DNA of 64,000 nt from Hydrangea macrophylla (lineage: Eukaryota; Streptophyta; Magnoliopsida; Cornales; Hydrangeaceae): contig CM066982.1 of the NCBI GenBank assembly GCA_033977485.1, forward strand, positions 11,461,218 to 11,525,217. Direction: 5' to 3'. The translations under genes and the position numbers were made by a program. Every line of letters starts with the position of its first letter. The first letter of the stretch is position 1. Shown one piece after another: positions 34,909-47,202 of the stretch. The notes beneath the pieces are model-generated. The model was given only the letters and a program-made list of their open reading frames with translations, had not been told where the DNA came from and made no database searches.

Positions 34909-36517
34909 TGTTAGGGATATATACTAAAAGCCATGCTTTATGTAGTTGATTTATTATTCATTTAATAAAATCAGTTAATCCATTTTTTATGAGAATTTGT
35001 GTGGGCAATGTTTGTATTATATTATTTATTTAATGTGTGTCTCTCATTCTATATAGTAGGTGGTTTGGTGTGTAGAGTTCGGCTTACACACGAAATATCA
35101 GGCCATCAGATATTATAGAATGTAAGATTTTGGTTTACAGTCTTAGATGGGATTGGACACACCATCGGTAGGACTGCAGCATGGTGTTGTAGTAGGTTTG
35201 TCTTGACTGTGGGAAACGGTATAGTTTCAACTCACCATGCTGGTACATTTTGTGTATTAAACAGGACCGACTTGGGGTAATTATCTTTATACTGACTTAT
35301 AAGATAATTAATACCTCATGGCTATTATGAGTGCTTATGCTCTAAATCCTAATTTAATTTATAGACACGTACATTTGATATTTATACTTTGATCCCTAAA
35401 AGGGTGAGATCCTTAAATGGGTCAATATCTCATTGGATTGGGTGGCAATATTAATTGTGTGGTGGATATTAATTAATGATGGAATCCATGTCTCAATTTT
35501 GGGATTGATGACATCCCCTTGAGAAAGCTTATAAGTTTTGATTATGTCAAACCCTGCAGGTGGATTTTGTATCCGACACATCAGATAAGTTAAGCAGAGG
35601 ATCTCAAGGAATTTTAAGAAATTAATTAAATATGATTGTCAGTAATTATATTTAATTAATGGATATCTGTAATCTTAACATGGGGAGATAATAAGCATTT
35701 AATAACATGGAGCTCGAAATATATTTTTGAGATAAGGGTAGGAGTGCAATTATAATTCTTTAGTGGTATGAATTATAATTTATGGAAATAGGAATCTGAT
35801 TCAGTTTGAATTAGGGTTTCCTAATTCCATAAGGAAGCCTATTCCTTATTGACTTCTTATGGTCCCTATCGTAGCCTATATATATGCTGCCTTGGCTCTT
35901 CTCTCAGGTTGCATGATTTCATATTCTAAGCTTCCCTTGACCTCCTAGCTTTCTTCTAGAAGGGTTTCCACCAAACCCTAGTCTCTGTGAGCATTCAAGA
36001 GACATAGGAGTGTAGATTGCTAGCGTCGGACAACGCTCACTAAAAGAGCTTCGGACTGCTCGATACTGATCGAAAGTTACTGAATGTTTTACACAACGTT
36101 CCTGACGTCGAGACGGAGCTGCTGTTAAAAATTCAAGTAAATCGGAGATCGTTTGATCCTCCTGACGAACACATCTTTGTCGGATCAATGTGATCAGGAT
36201 TGAATCGTCACAGCAATCAAAGAGAGTGTTATAACTAGGAATAGAAAATAGAACGTAAAGAGGGAAGAGCAGAAAACTAAAAGGATTTCGAAAGAGCCCA
36301 CACTCAGTTCGATATTCTGGCAGCAAAGGAATACGGTAGAAGATCGTGAGCTGTTATCGAGCCCGTGTTCTCGATTCGTCTACTACAGCAATCCAATTTC
36401 GCAGTTCAAGGTAACCCTAGTTCCGCCCTTGTAGGGTTATTATAGATTTCATGAAATTTTTTGCAGTACCAACTTATACCCACTGTCAACGGATTCTGGG
36501 AACGCAGTTTCCTAACA
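34909..36517 (+). mobile_element. Copia C 5' LTR
   Basis: 1609 bp from TGTTAGGGATATATAC to GTTTCCTAACA, immediately followed by the primer site. An open frame of 135 codons on the reverse strand (35919-36326) is present in both LTR copies, but I see no sign that it is a gene. Confidence 0.95.
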
Positions 36518-36518
36518 G

Positions 36519-36530
36519 TGGTATCAGAGC
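36519..36530 (+). promoter_or_regulatory. Copia C primer-binding site (tRNA-iMet)
   Basis: TGGTATCAGAGC, one base after the LTR. Confidence 0.95.
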
Positions 36531-37968
36531 AACGTTGATTCTGCGTATGGGTTGGACGCAACCATGTTGTCCAATAAAACAGATCTTATGCGTGTTTTGA
36601 TAGATGGATAGAACGTAGAGCTGTGCTAACCCTTGTTTTGCAGCGTTCTTATTCCACTATTATGGTCACTGATTTTGTGTGATTGGATCCCACGATGGTT
36701 TTATCCGTGGTTAATTTTGCTGTTTTAATATAGCATGTGAACTCCTTTATGGAGGCATAGGATTTGTGTGTATTGGATCCCACGCTTGATTGATGTGTGG
36801 TTAATTTACTGCAAAGAAATAGCATGTGAACTCCTTTATGGAGGCATAGGGTTTGTGTAATATATCTCAAGTAAATCCGTGAATACAGTTCGTGAAGATA
36901 GTTTACAAGCAGTTTCAGAAAGCAATCTAGAGGCAATTTCTGGAGGCTATTTCAGAAAACAGTTCTGGAAGGCAGTTGCGTAGTTGCGACATAGAGCTAA
37001 TCGGGTTCCATGAAGATTTCTTCACAAGAGTTGCAGCTTGACCATAATAGTGGGATTCCTATTTTATTATGGTTTCCTTATTTATGTGTGATTGAATGAT
37101 TATTATTGTTTCATCTTTAATGAATAGGATAACATGGATAATTGTTCCTAGACCTATTTCAGATGTCTAGCTGCATGTTTAATTTATATTAATTTAAAAT
37201 GATGGACAACTACATGTGTATTTAGAAATAAAACTAATTCCATAATTTGAAAACATAAGTACTTATTTTCTAAAATCATGATAATAGAATAATTTTATTA
37301 TCTACACATGTGGGTTTCACAAGTAAGGATGAATTAATCCTTGTCAAGTATTCCATTATTTTTTATTAATTAAATTAAAAGTTTTTCTAAAAAATTATAA
37401 CCCTCAAATTTTTTAAAAAATTCTAAGTGGGAGAGGGAATTTATCAAGTATAAATCCCATGGTCTCCATCACTGGTTTGTAGATGATATGATTAATTTTA
37501 TGTGATGGCTCTAGTGTCATCCTCCCCATCGGATGTAGTTGATCATGGAATCATCAGTACAAACTTCTTTAAAAGAATGTTTTGGGTGATTGTTGGTGTG
37601 GGTCACCTCAGAGGTGTTCCTCACAGAACTCTTGACCTAGAATTAAGTGATGGTATACACTTAGCTATAAATAATAATATCCTCTCCATCTGAGTCACTG
37701 TTATTATTTATAGGACCAAAGCAAGTCAGCAGTTTAATTTTATTAGGCAAAGTACATTGCCTGGATAGTAAAATTAAAAGGCAATTGTCTATCTGAACAA
37801 ATGATGGATAGTATATGGCTTCCCATCGAGTCATACTATTCGCGGTGTATCAGGTTGCTGGCGGATTCCTTTCAAATATGGTAGAGGGAACCAATATTTT
37901 CAACTCGAATCCATAGTAAATTTTGCCCAAACGTAATTATTTATGTTATGTGATTCTCAGGCTTTCAA
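36531..37968 (+). other. Copia C 5' leader with tandem repeats
   Basis: A ~1.4-kb untranslated leader. A ~99-bp unit (TTGTGTG.ATTGGATCCCAC, GTGGTTAATTT, AGCATGTGAACTCCTTTATG) is present about twice between 36664 and 36860. A degenerate run of GGCAGTTTCAGAAA-like motifs follows to ~36980. No gene. Confidence 0.75.
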
Positions 37969-40900
37969 ATGGGTACTTTTAATCCACTTGCTATTATACT
38001 TAAAGAAAACAAACTTACTGGACCAAACTATATAGACTGGAAAAGGAATTTGGATATTGTGTTAACTGCTGAAGAGTACAAGTTTGTGCTTACTCAAGAA
38101 TGTCCTGAGCAACCTGGTGAGGGGGCAACCGCTGAGGAAACCCAGGCTCACAAGAAATGGGTCAAGGCTGATGAGATGGCGCGGTGTTACATTTTGGCAT
38201 CCATGTTAAATGTTCTGCAACATCAGCATCAGTCAATGATCAGTGCCTATGACATGATGGAGAGCCTCCGAGAGATGTTCGGGGATCAAAGTCGTGCTGC
38301 TAGGCAGGTTGCTATGAAAGAATTGATGAACACAACCATGGCTGAGGGGACGCCTGTAAGGGATCATGTTCTTAAGATGATATCTCTTTTGAATGAACTA
38401 GAGATCCTTGGAGCTGAAATTGACGGGGAAACCCAGGTCGATATCGTACTCCAGTCACTGCCAGAGTCTTTTAAGCAATTCTGCCTCAATTACAACATGA
38501 ATAAATTTAAATATACCTTGGCGGAGCTGCTTAAAGAACTTCAGGCAGCTGAGGGTCTCAACAGAAAGTCAGGGAGTGCTCTTGTATTTGAGAAAGGTTC
38601 TACTTCAAAGCCGAAAGGCAAGAAGAAAATGAAAAAGGCTCAAAAGAAGGCCGCGGGTCCTCCGCCAATCCAAAAACCACGAGGACAACCGGGAAAGCCT
38701 AAAGGCAAATGTTTTGTTTGCAAGCAGCCAGGACACTGGAAGAAGCAATGTCCAGTTTATCTCGCCAGACAGAACAATCAAGGTAAATCTCATTTACTAG
38801 TTGTTGAATCGTGTTTAGCGGTCCGATCTACCGGTACCTGGTGTGTAGATACGGGAGCCACTGATCATGTATGCAATTCTTTGCAGGGGTTCCAGGGAAC
38901 CAGGCAGCTCAGTGATGGAGAGATTTATCTATATATGGGAAATGCTACGAGAGTAGCAGTAGTTGCAGTAGGAGATCTACATCTTAGTTTTGGTAGAGAT
39001 AGGAATTTAATATTAAGAAATTGCTTTTATGTACCTTCTATTAGAAGGAATTTAGTTTCAGTTTCTAGTTTAGTAAAGAATGGATATTCAGTTCATTTTA
39101 ATAAAGTAGTAGTTATTAAAGAAATTAAACGTTTTATTTGTTCTGGTCAATTGGTGGATGATCTTTATATTATAAATCCTATCTCTCCTATACTGCAACT
39201 TAATGAATTGAATAACACAAATAGTTTGCCATTTAAGAGAAAAGAACCTTCGAGGATGAACCAAACGCATCTTTGGCACTTACGCCTTGGTCATATTAAT
39301 TTGAAAAGGATTCAAAGACTGGTTCAAAATGGGCCATTAGGCTCATTGGAAGTGGAGGCACTTCCAGTTTGTGAATCCTGCTTGGAAGGTAAAATGACCA
39401 AGAGGCCATTCTCGGCCAAGGGCTATAGAGCAAAAGAGCCGTTGGAACTGGTTCACTCTGATTTGTGTGGTCCTATGACTGTCCAAGCAAGAGGGGGATT
39501 TGAGTACTTTGTCACTTTCATCGATGATTACTCAAGGTATGGGTACATTTATTTGATGCGGCATAAGTCTGAATGCTTTGAGAAATTCAAAGACTTCAAG
39601 GCTGAAACGGAGAAGCGTCTAGGTAAATGTATCAAGACACTACGATCTGATCGTGGTGGAGAGTACCTCTTGGGAGAGTTTAGGGAATACTTATTGGAGC
39701 AAGGGATTACATCCCAATTGTCTGCACCCCGTATGCCTCAACAGAACGGTGTGGCAGAAAGAAGGAACAGGACTCTTATGGACATGGTAAGATCTATGAT
39801 GAGTTATTCGGATTTACAAATTTCCTTTTGGGGACACGCGTTAGAGACAGCCGCATACATTCTAAACTTGGTACCTTCTAAGTCAGTACCTACTACTCTC
39901 ACGGAATTGTGGACTGGGCAAAAGCCTAGTCTGCGGCATGTTCGGATCTGGGGTAGTCCAGCACATATGCTGAAAGAGAACGCAGAAAAGTTGGAATCAA
40001 GAACAGAAGTATGTTTCTTTGTTGGGTATCTAAGAGGAACTAAAGGTGGTCTGTTTTATAGTCCTAAGGATCAGAAGGTTATTGTTAGCACCAATGCCAT
40101 ATTCTTAGAAGAGGACTATGTTATGAACCACAAGCCCAGAAGCCGTATTGTTCTAGAGGAAATGAGAGGAAAGACACCGAGACATACTTCTTCGATACCA
40201 ACAGTACGAGAAGAAACACCACAAGAAAGAGTTATCGATATTCCATTACCACGTCGTAGTGGGAGGATTATCGAAACTCGTGTAGATCCCGAACCAACCA
40301 TTAACACGCAGGTTCCTGAACCAGTACAACGTGTAGATAATGGTGTATTAGGTTCAGAATCTTCACAATGAAATATCAGTGATGCACAGACACGGGTTGT
40401 GCCTCGTCGTAGTGGGAGGGTTATTATTCGACCTAACCGGTATATGTTCTTGGGAGAGTCTTATGACCGGGTCCCTGATGAACAAGGTACCGACCCCTAT
40501 AACTACAATGAAGCACTCCAAGATAAAGATGCAGATCTTTGGCAAAAGGCTATGAAGTCTGAAATGGAGTCCATGTACTCCAATCAAGTCTGGGATCTTG
40601 TAGAACCACCCAATGAAATAAAACCCATTGGATGTAAGTGGATTTATAAGAAGAAGAGAGGAGCAGATGGTAAGGTGGAAACCTTTAAAGCAAGGCTTGT
40701 TGCGAAAGAGTTCACTCAAAAAGAAGGAATCGATTATGAGGAAACTTTTTCGCCGGTGGCAATGCTGAAGTCTATCCGGATTCTCTTATCCATTGCTGCA
40801 CATTTCGATTATGAAATTTGGCAAATGGATGTCAAGACAGCATTTCTAAATGGAAATCTTGACGAGTGCATCTATATGATGCAACCAGACGGGTTCATTG

Positions 40901-41367
40901 CGAAGGGCCAAGAACACATGTTGTGCAAGCTTAAGAAGTCCATTTATGGACGTAAGCAGGCATCTAGGTCTTGGAATATCCGATTTGATCAAGCAATCAA
41001 GTCTTTTAGTTTTGATCAATGTGCGGATGAATCTTGTGTGTACAAGAAACATGATAGAAGAGTGGTGGTGTTCTTAGTACTATATGTGGATGATATCTTG
41101 CTAATCGGAAACGATGTGGGGGTATTATCTTCTGTAAAGGTATGGTTATCCAGTCAATTCGATATGAAGGACTTGGGAGAAGCCGGTCATATCCTAGGGA
41201 TCAAGCTTATGCGAGATCGCAAGAATAGGATGTTGGGCTTGTCACAAGGCACTTATATTGACAATATTCTTGCAAGGTTTAGCATGCAAGATTCCAAGAA
41301 GGGATTCCTTCCCTTCAGACACGGAATTACTCTATCTAAGGATCAGTTCCTTATGCCTCGGCAGTAG
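37969..41367 (+). pseudogene. Copia C gag-pol with one in-frame stop
   Basis: The ATG at 37969 opens 800 codons. Gag (residues ~1-230) is followed by a CCHC zinc knuckle CFVCKQPGHWKKQC (248-261), aspartic protease VDTGATDH (D294), and the integrase zinc site (HLWHLRLGH...CESC, 435-471). The integrase core has D498, D561 and E597 ([21 protein letters not shown]). A TGA at 40369-40371 stops the frame just before RT. The same frame resumes with PRRSGRVI, and the RT active site YVDDILLIGND lies near 41083-41115. The frame then runs out at 41365-41367, where roughly 50 bp expected before PYASAVGSLMYA are missing. The product would form particles, copy the RNA and integrate the DNA. Here RT is separated by the stop. 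Confidence 0.93.
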
Positions 41368-41375
41368 GAAGCCTA

Positions 41376-41685
41376 ATGTATGCTATGCTATGTACTAGAC
41401 CTGACATCTGCTTTGCTGTTGGCATGGTTAGTAGATATCAGTCTAATCCAGGGCAAGAACATTGGACTGCGGTGAAAAATATTCTCAAGTACCTGAAAAG
41501 GACTCGAGACTATATGTTAGTTTACCAAGCAGACAGTCTTGTACCCATTGGGTACACAGATTCTGATTTCATGTCAGATAGGGATTCCAGAAAGTCTACC
41601 TCGGGATATGTGTTTACCCTAGGAGGTAGAGCCATTAGTTGGAGTGAGGTGTGTCACCTCATGGCTTTGAGTCTAAGTGGGAGAT
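41376..41685 (+). pseudogene. Copia C RNase H, truncated
   Basis: After the frameshift, RPDICFAVGMVSRYQSNPG, then GYTDSDFMSDRDSRKSTSGY and FTLGGRAISW give the first half of RNase H. The expected second half is missing, and the sequence jumps straight into the polypurine region. An internal deletion removed about 100 residues including catalytic positions. Confidence 0.88.
41674..41685 (+). promoter_or_regulatory. Copia C polypurine tract
   Basis: TAAGTGGGAGAT abuts the 3' LTR start TGTTAGGG and would prime plus-strand DNA synthesis. Confidence 0.85.
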
Positions 41686-43293
41686 TGTTAGGGATATATA
41701 CTAAAAGCCATGCTTTATGTAGTTGATTTATTATTCATTTAATAAAATCAGTTAATCCATTTTTTATGAGAATTTGTGTGGGCAATGTTTGTATTATATT
41801 ATTTATTTAATGTGTGTCTCTCATTCTATATAGTAGGTGCTTTGGTGTGTAGAGTTCGGCTTACACACGAAAGATCAGGCCATCAGTGTTATAGAATGTA
41901 AGATTTTGGTTTACAGTCTTAGATGGGATTGGACACACCATCGGTAGGACTGCAGCATGGTGTTGTAGTAGGTTTGTCTTGACTGTGGGAAACGGTATAG
42001 TTTCAACTCACCATGCTGGTACATTTTGTGTATTAAACAGGACCGACTTGGGGTAATTATCTTTATACTGACTTATAAGATAATTAATACCTCATGGCTA
42101 TTATGAGTGCTTATGCTCTAAATCCTAATTTAATTTATAGACACGTACATTTGATATTTATACTTTGATCCCTAAAAGGGTGAGATCCTTAAATGGGTCA
42201 ATATCTCATTGGATTGGGTGGCAATATTAATTGTGTGGTGGATATTAATTAATGATGGAATCCATGTCTCAATTTTGGGATTGATGATATCCCCTTGAGA
42301 AAGCTTATAAGTTTTGATTATGTCAAACCCTGCAGGTGGATTTTGTATCCGACACATCAGATAAGTTAAGCAGAGCATCTCAAGGAATTTTAAGAAATTA
42401 ATTAAATATGATTGTCAGTAATTATATTTAATTAATGGATATATGTAATCTTAACATGGGGAGATAATAAGCATTTAATAACATGGAGCTCGAAATATAT
42501 TTTTGAGATAAGGGTAGGAGTGCAATTATAATTCTTTAGTGGTATGAATTATAATTTATGGAAATAGGAATCTGATTCAGTTTGAATTAGGGTTTCCTAA
42601 TTCCATAAGGAAGCCTATTCCTTATTGACTTCTTATGGTCCCTATCGTAGCCTATATATATGTTGCCTTGGCTCTTCTCTCAGGTTGCATGATTTCATAT
42701 TCTAAGCTTCCCTTGACCTCCTAGCTTTCTTCTAGAAGGGTTTCCACCAAACCCTAGTCTCTGTGAGCATTCAAGAGACATAGGAGTGTAGATTGCTAGC
42801 GTCGGACAACGCTCACTAAAAGAGCTTCGGACTGCTCGATACTGATCGAAAGTTGCTGAATGTTTTACACAACGTTCCTGACGTCGAGACGGAGCTGCTG
42901 TTAAAAATTCAAGTAAATCGGAGATCGTTTGATCCTCCTGACGAACACATCTTTGTCGGATCAATGTGATCAGGATTGAATCGTCACAGCAATCAAAGAG
43001 AGTGTTATAACTAGGAATAGAAAATAGAACGTAAAGAGGGAAGAGCAGAAAACTAAAAGGATTTCGAAAGAGCCCACACTCAGTTCGATATTCTGGCAGC
43101 AACGGAATACAGTAGAAGATCGTGAGCTGTTATCGAGCCCGTGTTCTCGATTCGTCTACTACAGCAATCCAATTTTGCAGTTCAAGGTAACCCTAGTTCC
43201 GCCCTTGTAGGGTTATTATAGATTTCATGAAATTTTTTGCAGTACCAACTTATACCCACTGTCAACGGATTCTGGGAACGCAGTTTCCTAACA
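41686..43293 (+). mobile_element. Copia C 3' LTR
   Basis: 1608 bp, near-identical to 34909-36517. Visible differences include GGTGG/GGTGC near 35048/41838, ATCAGATATTA/ATCAGTGTTA near 35106/41884, and GTTACTG/GTTGCTG near 36075/42853. Confidence 0.95.
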
Positions 43294-43298
43294 TCTAC

Positions 43299-43912
43299 CA
43301 CTATAGAACATACAGGGAAATGGTTTTCCCTCTTTTATTTATTTATTTATTTATTTTTCTTTTCTAAATCCATAAACCAAATGGAGTCGTAGTGTTTTGT
43401 TTGTTTTCCTTCCCTAAATCCATGAAGGAATGAACCAAACAAAGTGGTGATCTCAAATCTAAATGTGTATTTATCTATAAACTGTCAAATATAAAACAAG
43501 TTCTTTTCTTTTTGAACATTGCCATTGCTACGAGGATCCCCAAGTGATTTAGGGAAGCAAATATGGCCCTAGTCATTGTGTGTCCTATTTTGATTACTAG
43601 TTTTTGGGGTCATAATTTAGTAAAACAATTAGGATTTATGCATGGTTGTTATGTGAATATTGAATTCTCCAATTACCTTGAATATATGGTGTTATGAAAA
43701 AATTGATTACATTAAATTGGGACTATTATAAATATTCTTTTCTGGTTTTGGGCAAATGTTCCCATCCAGTTAATTCATAGCATTAGAGCAATCCCATATG
43801 CATCATTTGGGTCATATTTATTAGATATAAATAAATAAATAAATATATATATATAGAGAGAGAGAGAGGGAGGGAGGCAAAGAGGGCAAGGGGAAGGTAC
43901 TTTTACAGGGAT
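43299..43912. other. CACTA-2 interior before the WAT1-like fragment
   Basis: No gene. It has an ATTT run (43337-43359), a TTTTCCTTCCCTAAATCCAT phrase shared with the fold-back candidate in CACTA-1, and an AG-rich run (43853-43888). Confidence 0.6.
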
Positions 43913-44370
43913 GTGCTACCATTCATAGCAATGGTTATGGTGGAGTGTGCCAACGTGGGATCAACCACTCTATTCAAAGCAGCCACAATGAAAGGGATGA
44001 GCTATGCCGTGTTTATTGTTTACTCTTATGCTCTTTCTGCTCTTGTTCTTTTACCTTTAGCTTTAATTTTCCACAGGTACGTACGCGTCCTAGTACTCCT
44101 CTATCATATAGTGTGTGTATATATATAGTCAAATTAACACATAATTAAATTAATTCCTCAATAATTACAATATGTTTTCAATGTCATGTCTAATTTTATA
44201 CTATATGTTTAATCTTTGCAGAAGAACACCTCTTCCTTCACTAAACATGTCTTTCGTTGGTAGGATCTGCCTCCTGGTTTTTCTTGGATAGACTATGCCT
44301 CACCAACACTTGGTTTGACAATGAGCAATATCACACCAGCTTGCACCTTTGTACTTGCCATCACTTTCAG
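43913..44370 (+). pseudogene. Captured exons 1-2 of a WAT1-related (nodulin MtN21/EamA) transporter
   Basis: Exon 1 (43913-44076) reads [16 protein letters not shown], then [20 protein letters not shown] and [16 protein letters not shown]. This is the first EamA membrane hairpin of plant WAT1-related vacuolar/plasma-membrane transporters. It ends in CACAG/GTACGT. An intron of ~145 nt ends TTTGCAG, and exon 2 (44222-44370) gives RTPLPSLNMSFVGRICLLVFL. After a stop, frame shift and missing segment it gives IDYASPTLGLTMSNITPACT and FVLAITFR, ending CAG/GTTCAT. The exon boundaries match the family's gene structure, so genomic DNA and not cDNA was captured. Later exons are absent. Confidence 0.88.
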
Positions 44371-44966
44371 GTTCATCACCACCGTACTCTTCTAGCTATT
44401 GATTTTTATTTATAATTTTTTTTTTCATTCTACAAGTAATTTGTTCTCTCTTTTTTTCTTATTCTTAAAATCTATTGTACACGGTACACCCATATTTTGT
44501 ATAGAAAATGCTATTCTAGAGTAGAGTTGAATAGCACTCATGACTCACTTTTGTTAGCTCTCTAGAGCTTGTTTGAGAATGAAAAAATAAAAAAAAAATA
44601 AAAAAATTATGCTCAGTCCTACTCTAATTTCTCTATTTGAATTTTATGAGGAACATTGTTGTATTGATTTGATAGAGAGTCGCTTAAGATCTTTGATTCG
44701 CTTAAGATCTCAGAGTATATTTGATTCGACTCATATGTCTACACGCAAATAAAAATAAATAAATGGATAGAGAGATAAGGTTTGTTTACCATCAAAACAT
44801 CCTTGGTGGAGATAGTGAAACTCCTTTCCCTGGAAAATGGTGTAAGAGCAATGGCCCACGGCCATTCAATAATGAATATGACTTGGTGCTCTTAGTTATT
44901 TCTTTGTTAATGTGGAGCCCACTTGACCACACTAAACTGATAAATGGTACTAGAGAGCATTTTAAT
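44371..44966. other. CACTA-2 interior between WAT1-like fragment and hAT element
   Basis: AT-rich, no gene recognised. Ends with ATTTTAAT (44959-44966), the left target duplication of the hAT element. Confidence 0.6.
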
Positions 44967-46189
44967 TAGGGGTGGCAATCGGGTCGTGTCGTGTCATAAT
45001 CGTGTCGGGTCATTATCGTATCGGGTCATTGTCGTGTCGGGTTATAATCGTGTCATTCTTAACGTGTCATAATTGTGTCGGGTTATAATTGTGCCGGGTC
45101 ATATACGGGTCACCCGTTTAACCTGTCTACCCCGTGTAGGGTGTCATCGGTTCGGTTGAGTTCGGATCGGATCGAATCGAATTTTTATTTTCGCTTTTTT
45201 TTTTCATGTTTTGAAACCCGACCGAAGTGGGCAGTTCGATCTATTTTGCCAATTTTGGCGATCAGATCAATTTTTTAGTTGTAAGTAATTTAAGAAACCC
45301 AATCAGTTAGCTCGGTTCAGCTATTCGAAATAAGCTTACAGCCCTACTAAGAACAGAAACAAGTCTTCCATCAAATGTATCAATTATTAATACATGCATC
45401 TTAAATACCAAAATACTACAAATATAGCAATATCTAACTACTATAAACTTAACACCCAAGCACATCCACACAAACTGAATAAGAAGAAATATTATTTTTA
45501 CTAACAGTATAAAAAAATTTATTCACTTGCCATCCATCAAGAATCAAGATTAACAGTTGTATTTATCTAATTGACTAATTTGTCTCTGTCACGCCCCGAC
45601 GTAGCATAATTCAGGAAAGCATTTAATTTCCTTTATGGACTCGTAGGTCGTGACAAGTGAGTATGACCAATTGTCCCTGCAACAAATAACTTAACAACAT
45701 TTCTAAAGCAAAGGATACTAACAGAACATAAGCTCCGAAATAAAAAAACTTACTAAACTATTACAGCAGTCATAGTCTTAGGCACAAAACGCCTTATTCA
45801 AAAGTCTAAACTAGTTTATTACAAAACCCAAATTAAAAGACTTAGGAAATATAAAGCAGCCTCCTGGAAAGTCTCCTGACTCTAAGTAGCATAGTCAAAA
45901 TACCCTGGCTTCTCCTGACCCTGAAAATCTGGACATACAGTCCAGGACGCATCAACGCCGTCAGCTTATGAAAGCTGGTGAGCAAAATAAACAAGTGCTC
46001 GCAATGTATATATAAGCATATAAACAACGGTGCAATTTAACTTTTAAAAGCAATAACTTCAAGGTTCCAATTCCAACATAAGCTACGGGGGAATAAAGAA
46101 AGCAATAAATATGTGACCATGCGTGAATAATGTAACACCTCATCTTTCTGACTCTTTTCTCTCAACAAAACTCAACACAACCAAACCAT

Positions 46190-46493
46190 TATCTTAGATA
46201 CCAGGAATACTATCCGATCGATATCCAAAAGAGCACACCAAACCATCGCTTCAGATACCAGGAATAATATCCGATCAATATCCGAAACAAGCGCCTTAGA
46301 TACCAGGAATAATATCCGATCGATATCTAAGCCGTACACAACACTACCACCATCGCTTCGGATATCAGGAATACTATCCGATCAATATCCGAAACGCGCG
46401 CCTTAGATACCAGGAATACTATCCGATCGATATCTAAGTCGTACACAACACTGTCGCCTCCAATACCAGGAATAATATCCGATCGATATTGAG
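46190..46493 (-). repeat. Six-unit stem-loop array with covarying arms (3' LTR copy)
   Basis: Each unit has the core CCAGGAATAmTATCCGATCrA (m is A or C, r is A or G; one unit starts TCAGG). The arms around it differ but pair: CTTAGATA/TATCTAAG in units 3 and 5, TTCGGATAT/ATATCCGAA in unit 4, and CCTC-AATA/TATTGAGG with a bulge in unit 6. Units 1 and 2 are TTAGATA/TATCCAA and TTCAGATA/TATCCGAA, fully paired on the element's RNA strand if one G-U pair is allowed. Identical layout at 53600-53903. Confidence 0.88.
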
Positions 46494-47089
46494 GTCGCAC
46501 AACTAGAACGCCACTCTTTACTCTTTTCACACAACCTCAACCCTAATATGTATGTCAATGTTTCATAAATAACACCATTAATAAATCACATGAATGTCAT
46601 CAAACTTTAAACATAAAGGAATTCACAGAATTAAAGAAATAATACGCGTACGGGGATTGAAAAATTCGTAATTCATTGCCTTAATCATTTTAAACATAAC
46701 TAATAGCATTCAAAAAAAACTGCTACTGAAATCCTCGTTTTCTGTCCAAACGGTGCAGAATCTGAGAAAATTGCATTAGACGAAAAGTGTGCAGAATCGA
46801 GTTTTACTTGGGACAACGCGGGCAGAACCTTAAATTTCATTCGTTTTCCTAACAAAAGTCTGAAAACAAAATTCTGCTACTGTTAAAATTAAAAGAGAAA
46901 ATATTAGATTGAATTTCTAATATACTTTGAAGTAATGCCATTAAAAATGAGTTATAATTTGTATACATGAATTACATATCAACAGAAAGCTCTTTGAGTC
47001 TAGTTTCCAACGCTTCAAACCGTGCGCGTTTTCGAGTTTCCTAGAGGAAGATATGGTCGTTTTAGTAAAAGCCGTCAATGCTGAAAAAT

Positions 47090-47202
47090 GTCAATCGATT
47101 GACAAAAGTGTCAATCGATTGAATGACATGTCAATCGATTGGAACACATGTCAATCGATTGAATAACATGTCAATCGATTGGATATGTTTCCAATCGATT
47201 GG
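47090..47202. repeat. CAATCGATTG cluster in chromovirus LTR (3' copy)
   Basis: Six copies of the 10-bp palindrome CAATCGATTG in ~112 bp, the first five preceded by T (TCAATCGATTG). Repeated at 54500-54612 in the other LTR. Confidence 0.95.

Larger units (their letters stand above)
34909..43293 (+). mobile_element. Copia C: nearly complete Ty1/copia element
   Basis: LTRs at 34909-36517 and 41686-43293 differ at roughly ten sites by eye. Target duplications TCTAC flank it (34904-34908 and 43294-43298). Primer site, leader, gag-pol and polypurine tract are in order. The coding region has one stop, one deletion with frameshift and a truncated RNase H, so it is fairly recent but defective. It lies inside CACTA-2. 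Confidence 0.95.

Noticed and set aside
35919..36326. A 135-codon reverse frame present in both copia C LTRs (also 42695-43102)
   Set aside because: Its presence in both places follows from LTR identity. A partly open frame in the related copia B LTR is not evidence of coding; no domain recognised.
46190..46493. CRISPR-like repeat/spacer appearance
   Set aside because: Plant LTR context, variable arms, short irregular spacing and no cas genes. It is a stem-loop array in a retrotransposon.
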